Assembly (NCBI GenBank): GCA_021608145.1 | Contig: JAKIHM010000015.1 | Location: 1-56,969, forward strand | Reading direction: 5' to 3' | Source of the DNA: Thermovorax subterraneus | Lineage (GTDB): Bacteria; Bacillota; Thermosediminibacteria; Thermosediminibacterales; Thermosediminibacteraceae | DNA length: 56,969 nucleotides | Shown here: positions 53,997 to 56,969 of the stretch, piece after piece | Layout of the letters: each line of letters opens with the position of its first letter | Numbering within the stretch: position 1 is the stretch's first letter | Translations under genes and position numbers: made by a program | Notes under the pieces: model-generated | What the model saw: the letters and a program-made list of their open reading frames with translations, nothing else | Database searches by the model: none | What the model was told of the DNA's origin: nothing

Positions 53997-54275
53997 CTAT
54001 TGAGAATTTTTTTCATCTAGTTTATATATGAAAGCGAGGACCTCGGCTATCGCTGCGTATAGTTCTGGCGGAATTTCTAATCCGACCTCCACTGAAATTA
54101 GTGCCTTAACGAGTTCCGGGTCTTTATGGATTGGAATTCCACATTCGACGGCTGTCTCTATGATTTTTTGTGCGATTTCGCCCCTGCCGGAAGCGATGAC
54201 TTTTGGAGCTAAATCCTTGTCAGGGTCGTATTTAATCGCAACGGCTTTTTGGCCCTGGTTGTTTTTCTCTTTCAG
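53997..54275 (-). CDS. FlhB C-terminal-like export switch protein (EscU/YscU family), CTG start
   Basis: A 92-residue protein resembling the cytoplasmic domain of FlhB (like Bacillus YlqH): KAVAIKYDPDKDLAPKVIA, GRGEIAQKIIETAVECGIPI, and VGLEIPPELYAAIAEVLAFI. The NPTH self-cleavage motif is absent, as in other stand-alone FlhB-like proteins. No ATG, GTG or TTG lies near the N-terminus; CTG at 54275 sits 8 bases after AAGGGGG and gives LKEKNNQGQK. It follows the FliK-like gene, as in ylqG-ylqH. Confidence 0.85.
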   Translation of the reverse strand: MKEKNNQGQKAVAIKYDPDKDLAPKVIASGRGEIAQKIIETAVECGIPIHKDPELVKALISVEVGLEIPPELYAAIAEVLAFIYKLDEKNSQ

Positions 54276-54302
54276 AGCGATGACCCCCTTTTTCTAATGA
54301 AA

Positions 54303-55148
54303 CTATAGGATTACGTCTATGTTTCTGTTTAAATTAAAGGATGTCAGATCTTCCTTTAAAAATTCTTCCAATAAATTGGATTTTTTCCACTGCCATGAGA
54401 GCGTTTCGATAAAAGATGAAAAGTTGAAATCGGTTTTGACTTCTTCATAGCGCTTTCGGGCCTTCTTAAAATTATCGGGACCTTCAAACACCAGGGTACC
54501 GCTTAATTTCCCGTTTATATAGAATAAATTTACGAGAATCTTCCCCAAATTGAAAGTATCGACGATAAAGGAAACTGATTTCGTAAGGTCTTCAGGGCCC
54601 TCCTTTTTTAATTCTTCTTTTACTTTGATGAGGGTGTGTTCATAAACGGGATGATGAAGAGCAAAAAACACTACTTTTTTGTCCTTAAGTGCAACATGGG
54701 CAACGTTCAGTATTTTGATGCCCAGTTCCAATGTTGGTTCGGTAACGGGTTTATTTTCGCTTTTTTTCTCCTGTGCAGGTTTTTTTACTATCCTTTCAAT
54801 GATGGTTTGAAGTAATTTTAATCTTTCCTGGGTAATGGGCAGGTTCAGATTGGAAAGTGTAAGAAATGGCAAGACATCGGGTGGAGGAGTCTTTGAAAAA
54901 GGAGGGCTTTCTTTCATTTCCTGCCGGCTTAGGAGTTTAAAAATTACTTTTCCACTGGAATAGGAGATGGGCTTTAAATGCACAATCTTCCCTTCAGGAA
55001 TTTGAAGTTCACTCCTTGCGAAAAATTTTTCGCCGTCAATTTCGATTATATAGCCACCTTCAACTTTGCACCGAATAAATGCCTTTAGTGGCGCATTTAA
55101 AGTTGCATTAAAGATATTCCAAAAATTATCAACTACAAATGTCCTCAT
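54303..55148 (-). CDS. FliK-like hook-length-control-type protein
   Basis: A 281-residue protein with an N-terminal beta-rich segment (AFIRCKVEGGYIIEIDGEKF; IVHLKPISYSSGKVIFKLL), a Pro/Lys-rich linker (about 85-150), and a C-terminal domain of FliK type (LGKILVNLFYINGKLSGTLVF). It pairs with the FlhB-like gene downstream, as in the ylqG-ylqH pair of Bacillus. The ATG at 55148 is chosen because GGAGTGG is upstream; the ORF extends further but the extra residues look non-native. Confidence 0.7.
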   Translation of the reverse strand: MRTFVVDNFWNIFNATLNAPLKAFIRCKVEGGYIIEIDGEKFFARSELQIPEGKIVHLKPISYSSGKVIFKLLSRQEMKESPPFSKTPPPDVLPFLTLSNLNLPITQERLKLLQTIIERIVKKPAQEKKSENKPVTEPTLELGIKILNVAHVALKDKKVVFFALHHPVYEHTLIKVKEELKKEGPEDLTKSVSFIVDTFNLGKILVNLFYINGKLSGTLVFEGPDNFKKARKRYEEVKTDFNFSSFIETLSWQWKKSNLLEEFLKEDLTSFNLNRNIDVIL

Positions 55149-55324
55149 AGCGGTACCACTCCGGATATCCTCACTTTTATTTATTATACAGAAAATTTTA
55201 GCATAGGGCAAAAAATAGAAACGAACGATTCGCAAAATTAGGCTAAAAATTGTTCGATTTCATATTGACTTTTCCAGATTCATCTGGTAATATAAAGGTA
55301 AACTTAAAACCGCCCCTTTTTTGA

Positions 55325-55397
55325 CCCCTATATAATTCCGGGAATATGGCCCGGAAGTTTCTACCGGGTGGCCGTAAACCACCGAAGGCTATAGGGG
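55325..55397 (+). ncRNA. Purine-type riboswitch aptamer (atypical 3' junction)
   Basis: P1 pairs CCCCTATA with TATAGGGG. The core contains ATATAATTCC, the P2 loop GAATATGGCCC, the J2/3 AAGTTTCTACC and the P3 loop CCGTAAA, all hallmarks of purine aptamers. The 3' junction reads CCACCGAAGGCTATAGG instead of the usual stem-GACTATG, so about three extra bases separate P3 from the specificity pyrimidine. Specificity (guanine, xanthine or other) is therefore uncertain. It lies in front of a purine permease. Confidence 0.9.
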
Positions 55398-55410
55398 AAA
55401 AAATTCCTTT

Positions 55411-55438
55411 CCCCGATAGTCGGGGACTTTTTATTTTT
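55411..55438 (+). terminator. Expression-platform terminator of the purine riboswitch
   Basis: CCCCGA, a 3-base loop and TCGGGG form a perfect 6-bp stem followed by ACTTTTTATTTTT. The upstream GGGGAAAA at the end of P1 can pair with TTTCCCC, forming a competing antiterminator. Ligand binding should favour termination. Confidence 0.88.
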
Positions 55439-55471
55439 GCGGGGGGAATAATATCACTGGAGGGATTTAAT

Positions 55472-56809
55472 GTGAGGGAGGAGATGGCTATTTCCAAAAA
55501 AACTTCAGAGAGCCTGGCGGAGAAAGTCTTCAAATTATCGGAAAATGGTACAGATGTGAGGACGGAGATTACCGCCGGTATTACAACTTTTGTGACGATG
55601 GCCTATATACTTCTGGTTAATCCGGTGATATTGAAGGATGCCGGTCTAGACCAGGGGGCCGTTTTCATGGCTACAGCTCTAGCTGCTGCGATTTCAACAA
55701 TGTTCATGGGGCTTTATGCCAACTATCCTTTTGCATTAGCGCCTGGCATGGGGCTAAACGCGTTCTTCGCCTATGTGATGGTGGGCGGCATGAAGATTCC
55801 ATGGCAGACGGCGCTCGGTGCGGTTTTTGTTTCCGGAATAATAGCTGTTATAGTTACGCTGACGGGGATAAGGGAACTTTTGATAAGGGCGATTCCGCTG
55901 CAGTTAAAACACGCCGTGGGTGCCGGAATAGGACTTTTCATAGCCTTTATAGGTTTTAAAAATGCCGGAATAATAGTCGCAAATCCTGCAACTTTTGTAG
56001 ACTTAGGAAATTTGAAAGACCCAGGGACGCTTCTTGCGGTTATAGGACTCGTTATTACTGCCGCGCTGGTGGCAAGAGGAGTGAGGGGCGGAATTCTCCT
56101 CGGCATAATCCTTACGACCATCATCGGTGTTCCCATGGGTATAACTAAGTTGCCTTCTTCTTTGATATCTTCGCCTCCGAGCATCGCCCCAGGATTTTTG
56201 AAGCTTGATATTATGGGGGCGTTGAAACTTTCGATGTATCCTGTGATATTTTCACTGTTTTTTGCTGACCTCTTCGATACTATAGGCACGTTTGTAGGTG
56301 TTGCAAGCCGTACGGGAATGATAGATGAGCACGGCAATTTAAAGCGGGGCAACAAAGCTCTTTTTGCCGATTCGTTGGGGACTGTTGTAGGTGCATTATT
56401 GGGTACCAGCAATACTACTACTTATGTAGAAAGTGCGGCTGGCGTCAGTGTAGGTGGAAGGACGGGCCTTACTTCTGTAGTTGTGGCATTGCTTTTCATA
56501 GCAAGCATCATCTTTTCTCCGATAGCGCTAGCTGTGCCTGCCCAGGCCACAGCCCCGGCATTGATAATAGTGGGGGTATTCATGGCCAGCAGCTTAAATG
56601 AAATAAAGTTCGGCGACTTTTTGGAAGCCTTCCCAGCATTTCTCACGGCAATCCTGATGCCGCTTACTTTTAGCATATCGATGGGACTTGCGCTGGGCTT
56701 CATATCGTATACTGTCTTGATGCTGCTTTCCGGAAAGGGAAGAGAGGTCCACTGGGTAATGTACGTTTTATCGATAACTTTTGCCCTCTACTTCATGTTC
56801 ATCAGATGA
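55472..56809 (+). CDS. AzgA/PbuG-type guanine/hypoxanthine permease (NCS2)
   Basis: A 445-residue membrane transporter with about 12-14 helices. Signatures are AGITTFVTMAYILLVNPVIL, YPFALAPGMGLNAFFAYVMV, GAGIGLFIAFIGFKNAGIIV, and the late FADLFDTIGTFVGVASRTGM and GTSNTTTYVESAAGVSVGGR. The AzgA branch imports hypoxanthine, guanine or adenine with protons. The GTG at 55472 has GGAGGG 7 bases upstream; ATG 55484 is also possible. The upstream purine riboswitch fits this role. Confidence 0.94.
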   Translation: MREEMAISKKTSESLAEKVFKLSENGTDVRTEITAGITTFVTMAYILLVNPVILKDAGLDQGAVFMATALAAAISTMFMGLYANYPFALAPGMGLNAFFAYVMVGGMKIPWQTALGAVFVSGIIAVIVTLTGIRELLIRAIPLQLKHAVGAGIGLFIAFIGFKNAGIIVANPATFVDLGNLKDPGTLLAVIGLVITAALVARGVRGGILLGIILTTIIGVPMGITKLPSSLISSPPSIAPGFLKLDIMGALKLSMYPVIFSLFFADLFDTIGTFVGVASRTGMIDEHGNLKRGNKALFADSLGTVVGALLGTSNTTTYVESAAGVSVGGRTGLTSVVVALLFIASIIFSPIALAVPAQATAPALIIVGVFMASSLNEIKFGDFLEAFPAFLTAILMPLTFSISMGLALGFISYTVLMLLSGKGREVHWVMYVLSITFALYFMFIR

Positions 56810-56969
56810 TAAATTTTGAAAAACTAGATGCTATCCCTTTGCGAGTGAATTGCGATGATCAGAGAAACAGATGAAATAGCGATTATAAGGCTTATAAAAA
56901 AATAATTTCTCCCATAAAAAAGCGAAAAAATGGGACTCTCATAATAATAAATTTATACAACATCAAAAA

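Noticed and set aside
54028-54297. Plus-strand 89-residue frame antisense to the FlhB-like gene
   Set aside because: Low-complexity Ser/Thr/Pro-rich shadow of the FlhB-like coding sequence, no SD.
56859-56904. 16-codon ORF near the right edge
   Set aside because: No clear SD, promoter or terminator, and it is very short; nothing else is recognisable in the final 160 bases.

Overview
The window looks like a chromosomal segment of an anaerobic, probably thermophilic Clostridia-type Firmicute; this is inference. Supporting features are strong AGGAGG-type ribosome sites, frequent GTG/TTG (and two apparent CTG) starts, consensus sigma-A promoters, a flavodiiron protein, a tungsten-type aldehyde ferredoxin oxidoreductase, type III glutamine synthetase with a three-piece archaeal-style glutamate synthase, an SLH-domain surface protein, and the acpS-nnr-alr-mazEF and tsaE-tsaB-rimI orders. 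I saw no rRNA, tRNA, CRISPR array or intact insertion sequence.

Layout: 1-0.9 kb is a VapBC-type toxin-antitoxin pair. 0.96-4 kb holds a frameshifted REC-PAS-GGDEF gene followed by debris (GGDEF tail, IS607 recombinase remnant, metallo-beta-lactamase tail). 4-8.7 kb has a lipoprotein, an ADP-ribosylglycohydrolase, a flavoprotein, a PhzF protein and FprA. 8.8-13.9 kb (minus) has MoaD-like and AOR genes, then a CoA-disulfide reductase/rhodanese/TusA/DsrE fusion with its ArsR regulator. 14.1-25 kb (plus) is a type IV pilus locus with a c-di-GMP riboswitch between pilT and pilC. 25-33.2 kb (minus) is a nitrogen-assimilation block. 33.4-44.4 kb contains Hsp20 under a CtsR-type operator, cofactor/cell-wall housekeeping genes, MazEF, peptidases including a DppA-like enzyme, an FMN-riboswitch-controlled RibU and the t6A genes around a DnaA-box cluster. 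44.6-48.7 kb is a GntR-regulated multi-subunit flavin/iron-sulfur dehydrogenase operon. 48.7-57 kb has DedA, a large structured non-coding element, a PEP/pyruvate-binding protein, an SLH/PepSY-like protein, a Fur-box-controlled 34-residue ORF, an orphan FliK-like/FlhB-like pair and a purine permease behind a purine-type riboswitch.

Second messenger logic: a diguanylate cyclase gene (here frameshifted) and a c-di-GMP aptamer inside the pilus operon point to c-di-GMP control of pilus biogenesis. Nitrogen logic: GlnN, NadE, Amt, GlnK and the split GltB parts are co-directional, with a consensus promoter and a perfect 17-bp inverted repeat ahead of glnN. Three probable frameshifts (cyclase, pilC in a G8 tract, second pilin) may be assembly errors, phase variation or genuine decay.

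The strongest candidates for something undescribed are the ~420-nt structured, ORF-free element at 49271-49690, the Fur-regulated mini-gene at 53813-53917, the five-site DnaA-box cluster at 43318-43412, and the non-standard purine aptamer at 55325-55397.
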